From Bin80 sp965208025 (GTDB lineage: Bacteria > Bacteroidota > Rhodothermia > Rhodothermales > Bin80), in assembly GCA_965208025.1 (NCBI GenBank), contig OZ242302.1, forward strand, positions 434,001-498,000: a DNA stretch of 64,000 nt, given 5' to 3'. The position numbers and the translations under genes were made by a program. Below, piece by piece: positions 26,441-36,152 of this stretch. The stretch's first letter is position 1; each line of letters opens with the position of its first letter. The notes under the pieces were generated by a model. It was not told the DNA's origin. It ran no database searches and saw only the letters and a list, made by a program, of their open reading frames with translations.

Positions 26441-27721
26441 ATGTCAACAACAATTCCTCCCCACATCTTCGTGGGGATTGACTGGGGCTCCGAGTTCCAT
26501 CAAGCCTGTGTGGTCAACGCAGACGGAGAGACGCTGGGCGAGAAGTCATTTCCCCACTCGGGAGATGGTCTGAGTGAACTCCAGAAATGGATCATGGAGC
26601 TTGCCGATTGCGGGGCAGAGTCCATTGCGGTCGCCATTGAGGTACCGCATGGTCCGGTTGTGGATAGCCTGATGGAGTGTGGAGTCCAAGTCAATTCCAT
26701 CAATCCCAAGCAACTGGACCGTTTCCGGGATCGGTTTTCACCTTCGGGTGCGAAAGATGACCGTCGGGATGCACATGTCCTCGCCGACGCGCTTCGGACG
26801 GATCCCCAGTGTCTGCGTAAGTTGGAGGTCATGGATCCCGAGATCATCCAACTTCGCGAATGGTCTCGGATGAGCGAAGAGTATACGGCGGAACGTACAC
26901 GCGTGGTGCATCAGATCCGACAGCAGCTCTGGCGCTACTTCCCACAATTCCTGCGTCTCGGTTTTGATTTGAATGCCCCCGTCATTCGATCACTCTGGAA
27001 GCTCATTCCCACTCCCGCCCGCGCTCGGAGAGTTCGTCTCTCCTCAGTAGAGAAAATCCTAAAAGAACACAGAATCCGGCGGATCACCGCAGAGAAAGTA
27101 CTTACGATCCTGCGAAGCACTCCCATTTCAGTCGCTGACGGAGCAGAACCTGCAATTACGAAGAATCTACATCTCCGATTCAAACTTCTTGGGGTGATTG
27201 AAGCGAATCTTTGTGAGGCAAAGCAGGCCATGGAAGCCATCCTTAAAGAGCTCTCGGCACCGAACCCTTCGGGGCAGACCGATTCCGTATCAGAAGACGA
27301 ACTGACTCGTTCCGTGGAAAGACACAACGATGTAAACATTCTATCTTCTATGCCTGGAATTGGAACCACGGTTCTGTCGGTGCTCCTCTCCGAAGCATCT
27401 CCCTTGTTGAAGGAACGGGATTATCAAGCCTTACGGGTTTTGACGGGGGTTGCCCCCACGACCCTTCAATCGGGGAAATCTTGCCGTGTCATTCGACGAA
27501 GAGCATGTCACTGGCGCTTATCTAACGCCGTCTATCATTGGAGTCGGGTCGCCGTCCAACATGATCCAGTGAGTAAAGCCAAGTACAAAGCCCTGCGCGC
27601 ACGCGGACAGACCCACGGACGCGCTCTGCGATCGGTGGGCGACCGTCTCCTTGCAGTTGCCTGTGCAATGCTGCGAACGGGCCAGCTCTTTAATCCCAGC
27701 CGCGTACTCGTTGAAGCATAA
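26441..27721 (+). CDS. IS110-family transposase (DEDD recombinase)
   Basis: A 426-residue recombinase. The N-terminal RuvC-like DEDD site is visible: D14 (GIDWGSEFH), E67 (AIEVPHG), and D106/D107/D110 (KDDRRDAH). The C-terminal Tnp domain has SMPGIGTTVLSVLLSEA and the SGKS block with the likely Ser nucleophile near 344, followed by basic residues. Such enzymes insert DNA using a bridge RNA made from the element's own non-coding end. ATG 26441 is used instead of the upstream GTG at 26399, which lies inside the folded leader. The gene is intact. Confidence 0.93.
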   Translation: MSTTIPPHIFVGIDWGSEFHQACVVNADGETLGEKSFPHSGDGLSELQKWIMELADCGAESIAVAIEVPHGPVVDSLMECGVQVNSINPKQLDRFRDRFSPSGAKDDRRDAHVLADALRTDPQCLRKLEVMDPEIIQLREWSRMSEEYTAERTRVVHQIRQQLWRYFPQFLRLGFDLNAPVIRSLWKLIPTPARARRVRLSSVEKILKEHRIRRITAEKVLTILRSTPISVADGAEPAITKNLHLRFKLLGVIEANLCEAKQAMEAILKELSAPNPSGQTDSVSEDELTRSVERHNDVNILSSMPGIGTTVLSVLLSEASPLLKERDYQALRVLTGVAPTTLQSGKSCRVIRRRACHWRLSNAVYHWSRVAVQHDPVSKAKYKALRARGQTHGRALRSVGDRLLAVACAMLRTGQLFNPSRVLVEA

Positions 27722-28636
27722 GCACCTACATACTCGGCTCGGACAGAAAGTGCGGGACCAAACCGAAAATGACCGTGTGTGAGATCAACACAACCTTTCT
27801 CCATTCAATCAACTGACTCCAATTCTCTCATGTAGGATGATAGCACACGACGGAGGACAATTAGGAGGGTCTCTTATTTATTCAAATTTTTGGGAATTCT
27901 TCCGAACAGTTCCCGATTAGTGGATTGGGGCCCAGTAAGTTGGAATAGATCTTCTGTGTCCGTACGCAACCTATTGGAGAATTTGGTACGCCGCGGCTTG
28001 TCTGCGGAGCAGGATTTGCTCTGTATCCCCCTTGGGATGGCGAGTTTATCTTGCGTTTTAACTAAAGGCGTACGAATCCGATTCTAGCACGGTCAGATGC
28101 ATGAACATATGCGTGGGGGCTGCTATCTTCCCAATTGGGAATCCCCAGAGGTCCGAAGCACAATGACTTGCGGCTATGACATTCCCGATATAGCAGCCGT
28201 CTGTACAGCGCTCTGGAACAGGTTCATACCCAACTCCAATCCCATAATCGCGCGGAATTGGTGGCGCACTTCCTTCGGATTCAGTGGCTCATCGGTGCGG
28301 AATGTGTACGCTTTGCCAAAAATTAGACTACAAATGGACAGATTCACAGTTCAAATGAATATACGCGTCCCTCAAACGTTCATATGCGACGACTTGTCCC
28401 GCATTTTGTAGATCTACTCCACGCATATGGCACTCTTTCCCCAAGATCAGACTCCGGATTATCAGATTTACAGCTTTTTCTTGGACAGATTCACCAAAGA
28501 ATCAGGTTCATTCCCTTCAAATCTCAAAAAAAATAAAATTCTCTGATTTTTAACGTTTTTTATTTGGATAAATGGTAGAGAGTCCCCCCCAGCCCATCCG
28601 CGTTCCAACTCCTGTCCACTTCTTTCTCCCTTTTTT
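27722..28636 (+). other. Decayed transposon DNA between the IS110 and second IS1634 genes
   Basis: About 900 bases without an intact gene. It contains a probable IS256-like fragment (27890-28087). Beyond it, about 28100-28420 may be more of the same or another transposase in broken frames. The last 130 bases before the IS1634 gene are A/T-rich and probably its leader. No clean terminal inverted repeat of that element was found here. Confidence 0.5.
27890..28087 (+). pseudogene. Possible IS256/mutator-type transposase fragment
   Basis: A 65-codon frame contains NLLENLVRRGLS followed by LLCIPLG. This resembles the L-L-x-x-L-V-x-R-G-L ... I-D-G-x-K-A-L core of IS256-family transposases, with the Asp-containing motif mutated. 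Both neighbouring parts of the gene are missing or out of frame. Assignment is by motif resemblance only. Confidence 0.35.
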
Positions 28637-30604
28637 ATGTTTATACGTACACGCCCCTATACCCTCAAAAATGGCGAAAAACGACATGGCTTTGGCCTCG
28701 TTGAATCCCGATCGGTTGACGGTGTCACCAAACACATTTCCCTCCTCAATCTCGGACAAGACTTTGCCATTCCCGAAGCCCAGTGGGCGCACCTCACCGA
28801 AGAAGTAGAAACCCGACTGAAAGGACAGAAACCGCTCCCCTTCTACGAAGACGATGAAGCATATCAGGCGGCGGTGGACGACATCGTCCAACGATTGCTG
28901 GACAAGGGCTATGACATTCATAAACGTCCCAATCAAAAGCACTTCATCCTTCCAGAGAAAACCACACATCCTGATTCTCGTACCTTTGCGGGAGAGCGCT
29001 TGGCGTTGGAGGCGTTGCAACAACTTGGGTTTCCTGATCTGTTAGCCACGCTTGGCTTCTCGGTCAAACATACGAAGCTCGCCTGTGCGCTGGTGGTTGG
29101 ACGTATGCTCCATCCCGCGAGTGAGCGAGCCACCCATGAATGGATGCTGAACCGGTCTACGATTCTGGAACTGCTCGACGTTGATCCGCCGAGCTTGAAC
29201 ACGCTCTACCGAGTCACGGACGGAGTACAAGACCAACAGCAGCAGATCATGGACGGGCTCTATGGGAACACGCAGGAACTGTTGGACTTTGGCGAAACGA
29301 TCGTGTTTTATGATCTGACCAACACGTTCTATCATGGGAAAGAAAAAGGCGAACTCCTCCGTCGGGGACGGAGTAAGGACCGGCGGAATGATTGTCCACT
29401 GGTCACGCTGGCGTTGGTCTTGGATGCGTCCGGATTCCCGCGTAGTGTGCAACTCTTATCGGGACATATTAGCGAACCAAGTACGATGCAACGTGCAATT
29501 GAGGATCTGGGTGGAGCGAAGCCCACGATCATCATGGATGCGGGGATTGCCACAAAAAAGAACTTGGCCTATCTGCAATCGCAGGGACTGAACTGGATCA
29601 CGGTAGAGCGTACAAAGGTGCTTCCGCTTCCAGAGAAGGATCCTGATGTAGCGTTTACGAGTGAATCGGGAAGTAACATCAGGGTATGGAAGCTTCCCGT
29701 AGAGGACGCGGAGAACGAAGAGGAGAAAGAAGAGGTTCTGGAAGAAGATGGATCCCCGGAGGCGGAAGCGGATCAAGAAGTTTTGGAAGAGAAGGACGAT
29801 TCAGACGAGGAAACGTTCTCGGAGGACGGAACGCCCGAAGAGGCATGGAATGAAGTCTGCATCTATGTCCACAGTTGCGATCGTCAAGTGACAGAGGATC
29901 AGATATTGGAAACAAAGTCGAAAAAGTTTTTGGAGGAGATCGCCTATCTCCATGAAGGGCTCTCAATTCCGAGGAGGATGAAGAATCATGATCAGTTGCT
30001 GGTTCGGATTGGTCGGAAGAAGGAAGCGTACAAGCAAGTCTCCCACCTATATGATATTCAGGTCACGAAGAAGGACGGGACCAAGAATGCCGAGTCCATT
30101 ATTGTAACGCGGCTTCCAGCGCATGAGGATCGGGTCTCCTCCAGTGGAGGCTACGTCCTGCGAACCAGTCTCGAGGATCGGGATCTTGAAACGATCGTAC
30201 GAACGTATTGGCGATTGACCGAGATTGAGGCGACCTTCCGAATGATGAAATCGGATCTTGGACTTCGTCCGATCTATCATAGCAAAGACGAGCGGATTGA
30301 GGGGCATTTATTCATTACCGTGCTGGCGTACCATCTGGCGCATTTTGTCCGCACCAAATGTAAGGCGGAGGGCATTCATTCAAGTTGGGCAACAATGCGA
30401 ACGGAACTCAACCGGGTCCACCGGATTACGACCCGGATGGTCAAGACCAAGACCAGATATCTGATTACGAAGATAGATCAGGATCTATCTCCGTTCTTAG
30501 AGCGGTTATTCAAGATTCTGGGACTCCGGTACAATCCCAATGAAACGCGTGTGGTGGAAGAGCATGTAGAGGAAGACGAACCGACCAAGCCGCCGGATCC
30601 CTAA
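28637..30604 (+). CDS. Second IS1634-family transposase, with an acidic insertion
   Basis: A 655-residue IS1634-type DDE transposase. The triad is D226 (FYDLTNTFY), D301 (IMDAGIATKKN) and E531 (TEIEATFRMMKSDL), followed by LGLRPIYHSKDERIEGHLF. It is only distantly related to the enzyme at 17318-19069 and so is a different element. Between D301 and E531, at about 357-402, is a very Glu/Asp-rich run that is not needed for the family fold. The frame is intact, but I found no convincing terminal inverted repeats next to it, so element limits are not given. Confidence 0.9.
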   Translation: MFIRTRPYTLKNGEKRHGFGLVESRSVDGVTKHISLLNLGQDFAIPEAQWAHLTEEVETRLKGQKPLPFYEDDEAYQAAVDDIVQRLLDKGYDIHKRPNQKHFILPEKTTHPDSRTFAGERLALEALQQLGFPDLLATLGFSVKHTKLACALVVGRMLHPASERATHEWMLNRSTILELLDVDPPSLNTLYRVTDGVQDQQQQIMDGLYGNTQELLDFGETIVFYDLTNTFYHGKEKGELLRRGRSKDRRNDCPLVTLALVLDASGFPRSVQLLSGHISEPSTMQRAIEDLGGAKPTIIMDAGIATKKNLAYLQSQGLNWITVERTKVLPLPEKDPDVAFTSESGSNIRVWKLPVEDAENEEEKEEVLEEDGSPEAEADQEVLEEKDDSDEETFSEDGTPEEAWNEVCIYVHSCDRQVTEDQILETKSKKFLEEIAYLHEGLSIPRRMKNHDQLLVRIGRKKEAYKQVSHLYDIQVTKKDGTKNAESIIVTRLPAHEDRVSSSGGYVLRTSLEDRDLETIVRTYWRLTEIEATFRMMKSDLGLRPIYHSKDERIEGHLFITVLAYHLAHFVRTKCKAEGIHSSWATMRTELNRVHRITTRMVKTKTRYLITKIDQDLSPFLERLFKILGLRYNPNETRVVEEHVEEDEPTKPPDP

Positions 30605-30998
30605 CCAGTCCGCACGCACCGAAAAGATTGATCACTTGAACTCCAGACGGAGCAGCCCGAGGTGTGTCCAAAGGAAAAAATGGAGGCCGAATTTGACGAA
30701 ATCTACTCCAAAAGTGATAGAAAAGCGCCGTGGAATCGCACCAAATGAAGCGGAGATGATTCAGAGAATCTTTGTGCTCATGGACGAGAATGAAACCAAT
30801 CCCAAACATGGGATTGAATAGAAATTCGTAACTTTATGGCACTAAAAAATGGCGAACTTGGGCTAAAGGAATGGATTGAAATTCAGAAGGATAGTCCCGA
30901 AATATTCCGAAAATCATGAAGTTATGATAGGAACCATGGGTTAGCAGATCCGTAGGTCATGCATTCAAACATTTGTAATAGATCAAACTTGTTTGACA
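30605..30998 (+). other. Gap right of the second IS1634 gene
   Basis: About 390 bases. A frame ending at 30821 contains NEAEMIQRIF, which weakly recalls the E-A-x-x-V-x-R-I-F stretch of serine recombinases; it is too short to call. The repeat at 30846-30862 marks the right side of the IS cluster. The rest upstream of the PP2C gene probably holds its promoter. Confidence 0.35.
30846..30862 (-). repeat. Right copy of the inverted repeat enclosing the IS cluster
   Basis: AAAATGGCGAACTTGGG on the plus strand, the exact reverse complement of 25805-25821. Confidence 0.6.
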
Positions 30999-31739
30999 AT
31001 GCCCCAAGAGACGAATCCGGTAACCAACAACGAATCAACACAAGCAACTGCCACGTTTGACAATGGAGTATCAATTGCTTCGGGTCAAATACAAGGGGCT
31101 AGGCCGAATCAGGAGGACGCAGTTGATTGGGTTGAGTGGCAGCCAGGATGCTTTCTAATGGTGCTGACCGACGGGCTTGGAGGGTACAAAGGTGGCGAAA
31201 TTGCCAGCCGCTTGGTAACCGATGTGTTCAAGGATTCATTTGTGATGAGTGATGTTTCCGACATTCGGCAGCGGTTACTGCAAGCGCTCACCGCCGCCAA
31301 CGAGGCGGTGGCCCAGCGAAAAACCCAAGACTCTGAATTGAGCAAGATGGCCACGACCATTGTGGCCGTGGCCATTGTAGAGAACAAGATTTTCTGGGTC
31401 AGTGTCGGCGATAGTCTGCTTTGGCTCATCAGAGACGAGCGTATCCGACGCCTTAACGAGTTACATGTGGATTCAGCAGGGTGGGGACTGCTTGACGCGG
31501 TGCAGGGCCGCGAATTTGAACATTGCGATGCCCCTGAAACCCCAACAACGCTGGAGAAGGGAGACATCATCATTGCTGCGAGTGACGGGGTGGAGACCTG
31601 CTCGACATACCAGATCTATACGATCGCATTCAGGGATACCCCTACTGCCGCCACTATTGTGCGGGACATTTTGGCCGCTGTCAACAAACAGGCCGAGCCT
31701 TATCAGGATAACGCTACACTGGTTGTCTATAAGTCGTGA
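30999..31739 (+). CDS. PP2C-family serine/threonine protein phosphatase
   Basis: A 246-residue soluble metal-dependent phosphatase. Typical PP2C signatures are present: GARPNQEDAV with the first metal ligands, LTDGLGGYKGGEIAS with the central Asp/Gly motif, VSVGDSLLW, and ASDGVET near the C-terminus. All metal-binding Asp residues seem present, so it should be active. ATG 30999 is used; a TTG two codons earlier is less likely. No kinase, FHA or vWA partner is visible downstream, apart from a very short truncated frame at 31952. It may have lost partners when the neighbouring IS cluster formed. Confidence 0.92.
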   Translation: MPQETNPVTNNESTQATATFDNGVSIASGQIQGARPNQEDAVDWVEWQPGCFLMVLTDGLGGYKGGEIASRLVTDVFKDSFVMSDVSDIRQRLLQALTAANEAVAQRKTQDSELSKMATTIVAVAIVENKIFWVSVGDSLLWLIRDERIRRLNELHVDSAGWGLLDAVQGREFEHCDAPETPTTLEKGDIIIAASDGVETCSTYQIYTIAFRDTPTAATIVRDILAAVNKQAEPYQDNATLVVYKS

Positions 31740-31951
31740 TGGATCTCACTCGTGAGTATGTGGGTGTGAATGGACGGTGACCGCCTCTCTGGGAAACGAG
31801 TCATTTGGCCATTTGATGCGGATGGACAGCCCTTTTCAATTTTATCTGAGACATACATACGCGGCGGTAGCAGCAGCTCTTGTCCCACGGGTTGTTTGGT
31901 AGCACTCTCAGCACCGTCCTCTTGAGATAGATAGGGGTAGGATGCGATGAA

Positions 31952-32059
31952 ATGCAATTTGAGCGAATTACTAGCAGTTCCCTACCGCAGATCATGGAGT
32001 CTGCTTTTGAGGGCCGCGATAAATTCTGGCAATCCAGACTGTCACAAGCAAGGGGCTAA
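31952..32059 (+). CDS. Short frame after the PP2C gene, possible truncated partner
   Basis: A 35-residue frame (MQFERITSSSLPQI...) with a GGTAGGATG stretch upstream that could serve as a weak SD. It ends inside the 3' end of the convergent DUF4249 gene. It looks like the N-terminus of a soluble protein cut off by rearrangement, but it is too short to assign and could be chance. Confidence 0.2.
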   Translation: MQFERITSSSLPQIMESAFEGRDKFWQSRLSQARG

Positions 32060-33058
32060 CTCGTTCTCACCAACGCCTAATCTTTCTTCTTCCCATTCAT
32101 TTCCCTGTTCATCAAACCGAAAATTATCTTCTGAGTAGCCCGCAAAGATGCCGAATCCATTCTGTACGTTTGTATAAACCACGGCAGGATTTCTTTGAGA
32201 TATGTTTGGAAGGCCCACATAAAGATCGTAGATGTCCAGAGAACGCTCAAACGCAAACAAGTCATCACTGAGTGCGGTCAAAGCAAGCCGATAATGAGGA
32301 CGGATTGATTCGAAAATCCTCGGCTCAAATGTAATTTCAAATTGTCTTGTAGTTGACTCAAATAGTTGATCTGAAAAGTAAGCAGTTACAAAACTTTCGG
32401 ATAAATTTGTATAAGTTGGATCATCAACGGTCCCGGCAAAATCAGTGAATGAGGGTGAATTACTCTGAAAAGAAGTCAACCGATAGTCCAATGAGTAGCT
32501 AGGATGATCTCTTCCAATGCGCCTTAATCCATCCTCGGTCTCACATACCGGTATTGCTTGATAAAGATTAAGTCGGTAGTAATTTTTGTCAGGTTGATCT
32601 TTCAACGTGAAGCGTAACCTGAAACGTTCAGCAGTTGATGAATCGCTTGGTACTATACGATGCAGATCCACAAGCTCAGAACTCAACAGTGGAATCTGGG
32701 AGAAAGCTTCTACATCTGGAAAACCATCTACCTTAACCTGCACTCGATAAAGTACCCCAATTATTGGGCGATGACCTTGAAGAGTACGGTAGATTCCATG
32801 GTCAACTTGTTGCAAAGTATCCCGAAAGTTATCCTCTCCAGAAATGATAACTGTAGCACCTGACACCAATAATTCGCTTGATTCAGAAGTATCTCTCAGT
32901 GGGACGCTTTTGCTAAGTTGTACACTCCACAAGCTGTCAGGTGAAAAGTGTGATTGGACTACGAGACTGGATTGATAGCCATCAGGAATATCAAAATCAA
33001 CAATCGTTTCGCAACCACAGAGTACTGAGAAGAGGAGAAGTCCAATCCATTCACGCAT
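32042..33058 (-). CDS. DUF4249 lipoprotein
   Basis: A 338-residue lipoprotein with signal peptide and lipobox (SVLCGC, Cys at about 16). The DUF4249 hallmarks are an N-terminal beta-sandwich with SLVVQSHFSPD and SGATVIIS, and the YRVQVKVDGFPDVEAFSQIP segment. DUF4249 proteins in Bacteroidota and Rhodothermota almost always follow a TonB-dependent receptor, as here (3 bases after its stop). They are thought to be its accessory lipoprotein, perhaps capturing substrate. The substrate is unknown. Confidence 0.88.
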   Translation of the reverse strand: MREWIGLLLFSVLCGCETIVDFDIPDGYQSSLVVQSHFSPDSLWSVQLSKSVPLRDTSESSELLVSGATVIISGEDNFRDTLQQVDHGIYRTLQGHRPIIGVLYRVQVKVDGFPDVEAFSQIPLLSSELVDLHRIVPSDSSTAERFRLRFTLKDQPDKNYYRLNLYQAIPVCETEDGLRRIGRDHPSYSLDYRLTSFQSNSPSFTDFAGTVDDPTYTNLSESFVTAYFSDQLFESTTRQFEITFEPRIFESIRPHYRLALTALSDDLFAFERSLDIYDLYVGLPNISQRNPAVVYTNVQNGFGIFAGYSEDNFRFDEQGNEWEEERLGVGENELAPCL

Positions 33059-33061
33059 AAC

Positions 33062-35410
33062 CTAAAACCTCCATTGCCATGAGAAGGAAGGGATTAACTG
33101 TAAAATACTCAACTGTGCAAAGCATATGACTGACTCCTTACAGTAAAAGTCACTTTTTGGGTAGATGAACATGGGATTTTTCTGATTATAGGCATTGTAC
33201 AAGCCTAACGAAATAGTACGTTGTCCTATAGACCTCTGCTTCTTGAAATTTACACTAATGTCTAAACGATGATAGGAAGGTGCGCGTACTGCATTGACAG
33301 GGCCAGTGTCTAATACATTTACATTAATATCAGAACGAGCGACATATCGTCCAGTAGGAATCCAGAATGGATAGCCACTGCCGTAGACCCATACCGCTGA
33401 TAGTTGTGTAGAATTTGTGAGTTGATACTGGGCCACAACGGAAATATCATGACGGCGATCATACCCATCAGGGAAAGGCTTTCCCTGATTAAGAAGTTCA
33501 AAATGCCTCGTGGTACGCGCTAAGGTATAGCTCACCCATCCCGTCAGGGATCCTCTTTTCTTTTGAACAAAGATCTCTGCCCCACGAGAATTTCCCGTGC
33601 CTTGAATTAGCAGATCGGGCCAACTCAAAAATGCAGACTGATTCCTGTTTGATCCATGTTCGTATTCCAGATGTCCATTTATACGTTTGACATACCCCTC
33701 CACCGAAATCTGATAATGACCACCACGAAAATTTTTCAGAAGTCCAGCGGCAATCTGAAAGCCGCTCTGAGGGGGAATACGATCCATACTCGGGATCCAT
33801 AGATCGGTCGGAAATGCAACCCCTCCGTCTGATAATAAATGCACATACTGCTTTGATCGGGCATAGGAAGCTTTGATAGCAGTGGTTTCATCAGCCCTAA
33901 AATTGATTGTCAACCGAGGTTCAATGGAGTGGTATCGGGCACCTTGGGAAGTATAGTCCGAAATTCGGATTCCGGTCATTGCCCGCAGAGTTTGACTGAG
34001 TACGATCTCATCTTCTATGTACAGGGCCATTTCTCGAGATTTAATCCTCCCTGAGGGGGATTGTAGCAGATTGACAAATACTCTCCCCGAATTTTCTAAC
34101 CTCGTAAATGAACTTCCTGGTGTGAAGTGATGCAAAATCCCCTCCATGCCAAAACGCACATAGTGTCGGGAATTCGGAATATATTCAAGGTCAATCTTTG
34201 CAGTCCAATCAAGAATCTGTGAATGCCATGACTGTTTAAATACATCCCCACTAATGTCTTCATACGAGTTTGTATTAGAAGAAAAGTGATACTGCATCAC
34301 ACCGAGAAGAACATTGGAAAATAGGCGATCTCCGATGAGTCGATTCCACCGAAGAGAGGCCAAACGATTTCGCCAACCTATATCATACTCTAATTCTTTG
34401 TCTGACCCAGGCACTGGAAGAAATCTGCGCTCATACGAAAAATGGTCTTGCCCCGAATACGCACTTAAGTAAATCCGATCACGCTGCGTAAGGATATAGT
34501 TTGTCTTCAAGTTCAAATCGTAAAACCCCATTCCATAAAGCTCTTCTGATGAGTTCTGAAATGGGCGTATTAATTGATCAATATAGGTACGTCGACCCGC
34601 AACCAGAAAAGAGGCCCGATCCTTTACGATTGGGCCTTCAAGCATTACACGCGAGGAAACTAGACCAATGGCCGCTTCTCCTCCGAAACGCTTCAAGTTT
34701 CCCTCCTTCATCGTATAGTTGACCACCGATGAGAGACGACCACCATATCGAGCAGGGAACCCGCCTTTAATCAATTCAACTCGCTTCATCGCTGACGAAT
34801 TGAAAACACTGAAAAACCCAAACAAATGATTGGGGTTGTAAAGGGGAAGTCCATCCAGTAAAATCAGGTTTTGGTCCGCCCGCCCGCCTCGCACATATAA
34901 TCCACTGCTACCTTCTAACCCTGACTGAACACTAGGTAGCAGTTGGAGCGTCTTCTGTATATCAATTTCTCCGAGAATTACCGGGAGTGTTTCAATTTCC
35001 TCAATTGAGATCTCGTGGCGACTCATCTGCAATTTATCAAGGTCGGTTTCTTGATCTGCAATAATCTCCATGTCTTCCAACCCGATCACCCGTGGCACCA
35101 GTGTAAGGATCACAGTAGTATCGCTTGTAAGTTCCATACGCCTCCAGACCGGATCATATCCAACATGTGAGAATCTGAGCAAATTAGGTCCTGTGGCGGT
35201 TGTGAGACTGAAGAATCCATACTGATTGGTAGTAGTACCGATCTGGAGACCAGGGATGTAAATGCTAGCCCCAAGAATCCGCTCCCGACTGGTAACGTCT
35301 TCAACGTAGCCACTGATCGCCACAGACTGGGCTGATGCTGAGCCGAATTGGATACTCAATAGTACAACAAAAAGGAGTAGATTCCTGTTGCCTCCCATCT
35401 GATTACCCAT
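33062..35410 (-). CDS. TonB-dependent outer-membrane receptor with carboxypeptidase-regulatory-like domain
   Basis: A 782-residue receptor. After the signal peptide (cut after SASAQ) there is a carboxypeptidase-regulatory-like beta-sandwich (about 30-110: ISGYVEDVTSRERILGAS and FSHVGYDP). A plug domain follows (about 120-240: LYVRGGRADQNLILLDGLPLYN in part), then a 22-strand barrel ending in WQWRF. It takes up a ligand across the outer membrane using TonB energy. The translation start may be ATG 35410 or ATG 35398; both leave the signal peptide intact. The gene is preceded 68 bases upstream by a small OMP and followed immediately by DUF4249, so all three probably form one operon. Confidence 0.92.
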   Translation of the reverse strand: MGNQMGGNRNLLLFVVLLSIQFGSASAQSVAISGYVEDVTSRERILGASIYIPGLQIGTTTNQYGFFSLTTATGPNLLRFSHVGYDPVWRRMELTSDTTVILTLVPRVIGLEDMEIIADQETDLDKLQMSRHEISIEEIETLPVILGEIDIQKTLQLLPSVQSGLEGSSGLYVRGGRADQNLILLDGLPLYNPNHLFGFFSVFNSSAMKRVELIKGGFPARYGGRLSSVVNYTMKEGNLKRFGGEAAIGLVSSRVMLEGPIVKDRASFLVAGRRTYIDQLIRPFQNSSEELYGMGFYDLNLKTNYILTQRDRIYLSAYSGQDHFSYERRFLPVPGSDKELEYDIGWRNRLASLRWNRLIGDRLFSNVLLGVMQYHFSSNTNSYEDISGDVFKQSWHSQILDWTAKIDLEYIPNSRHYVRFGMEGILHHFTPGSSFTRLENSGRVFVNLLQSPSGRIKSREMALYIEDEIVLSQTLRAMTGIRISDYTSQGARYHSIEPRLTINFRADETTAIKASYARSKQYVHLLSDGGVAFPTDLWIPSMDRIPPQSGFQIAAGLLKNFRGGHYQISVEGYVKRINGHLEYEHGSNRNQSAFLSWPDLLIQGTGNSRGAEIFVQKKRGSLTGWVSYTLARTTRHFELLNQGKPFPDGYDRRHDISVVAQYQLTNSTQLSAVWVYGSGYPFWIPTGRYVARSDINVNVLDTGPVNAVRAPSYHRLDISVNFKKQRSIGQRTISLGLYNAYNQKNPMFIYPKSDFYCKESVICFAQLSILQLIPSFSWQWRF

Positions 35411-35478
35411 GCTTTTTTCCTTGCACTGAACGAAAGGACAGGCAGGAATATTATGATAATGTTGACTCCTACTGAAAA

Positions 35479-35982
35479 TCAGAAAATAACATGTATCCCT
35501 ACGCCCCGTGATGGAACTGTTCCAATCTCGTCGCCCTGACGAGCAATTGACAATCCGACATCCACGGTCAAAAACAACCCTTTAGAGGGAGAGGATCTCC
35601 CAGTAACTTGAAGTTCTGCACTACCTCCACTGGTAAGGCGATACAGAGGCGGAACAGTTGAAGCTTCAGGTTTGAGTTCATATCTGTCAACTTGCCCAAA
35701 TACCTTAAAATTCAATCTTTTCCAATCATAAACAGGGTGATTATACCGAGCAGCCAAGGATAATGAATGCACATTCAATTGATTTTCAGGATCATCAGAC
35801 CTACCAAATGAAGCACCAACTATTGCCTGAAAATTCCGGTATCGGATGCTTATTCCGTTAACATCTGATTTGGTTAATACTACCACACCCACACCTATTC
35901 TAGACTGGGCATGCGAGGATTCAACGTAGCAGGTTGTGGCTACAACAAAAACCAGAAGACTAAAGAATAATCTTTGATTCAT
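35479..35982 (-). CDS. Small exported outer-membrane beta-barrel-like protein
   Basis: A 167-residue protein with signal peptide (FFSLLVFVVATTC core, cut after HAQ). Alternating hydrophobic strands follow, and the C-terminus ends in HVIF, a barrel-type end. ATG 35982 is preferred over the upstream ATG at 36015 because the signal peptide starts there. It is first in the putative operon with the TonB-dependent receptor and DUF4249. The family is not recognised; a small porin-like or receptor-accessory role is a guess. Confidence 0.65.
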   Translation of the reverse strand: MNQRLFFSLLVFVVATTCYVESSHAQSRIGVGVVVLTKSDVNGISIRYRNFQAIVGASFGRSDDPENQLNVHSLSLAARYNHPVYDWKRLNFKVFGQVDRYELKPEASTVPPLYRLTSGGSAELQVTGRSSPSKGLFLTVDVGLSIARQGDEIGTVPSRGVGIHVIF

Positions 35983-36152
35983 AATCTTTAAAAGAAGATC
36001 TTGAAATAATGTCACAATTCTGGATGGAACGACCGAATCTTCATAGGTTAGTGATCGCTGAACAATTTACAATTTTACAAGAGAAGTTGAACATGTTGTA
36101 TCACGCCTCACACCATCGTCAATACGCTCTCCACTGTATGTGCTGGATACCC

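Larger units (their letters stand above)
26100..27830 (+). mobile_element. IS110-family insertion sequence, ends not defined
   Basis: One intact IS110 transposase gene with a structured 5' non-coding segment of about 250-300 bases. IS110 elements usually lack terminal inverted repeats, so the limits given are approximate: the left limit is set before the folded region and the right limit about 100 bases after the stop. It lies within the larger cluster bounded by the repeats at 25805 and 30846. Confidence 0.6.

Noticed and set aside
28411..30706. Direct repeat ATCTACTCCA on both sides of the second IS1634 gene as a target duplication
   Set aside because: The sequences next to the two copies are not inverted repeats of each other, so they cannot be the ends of this element.
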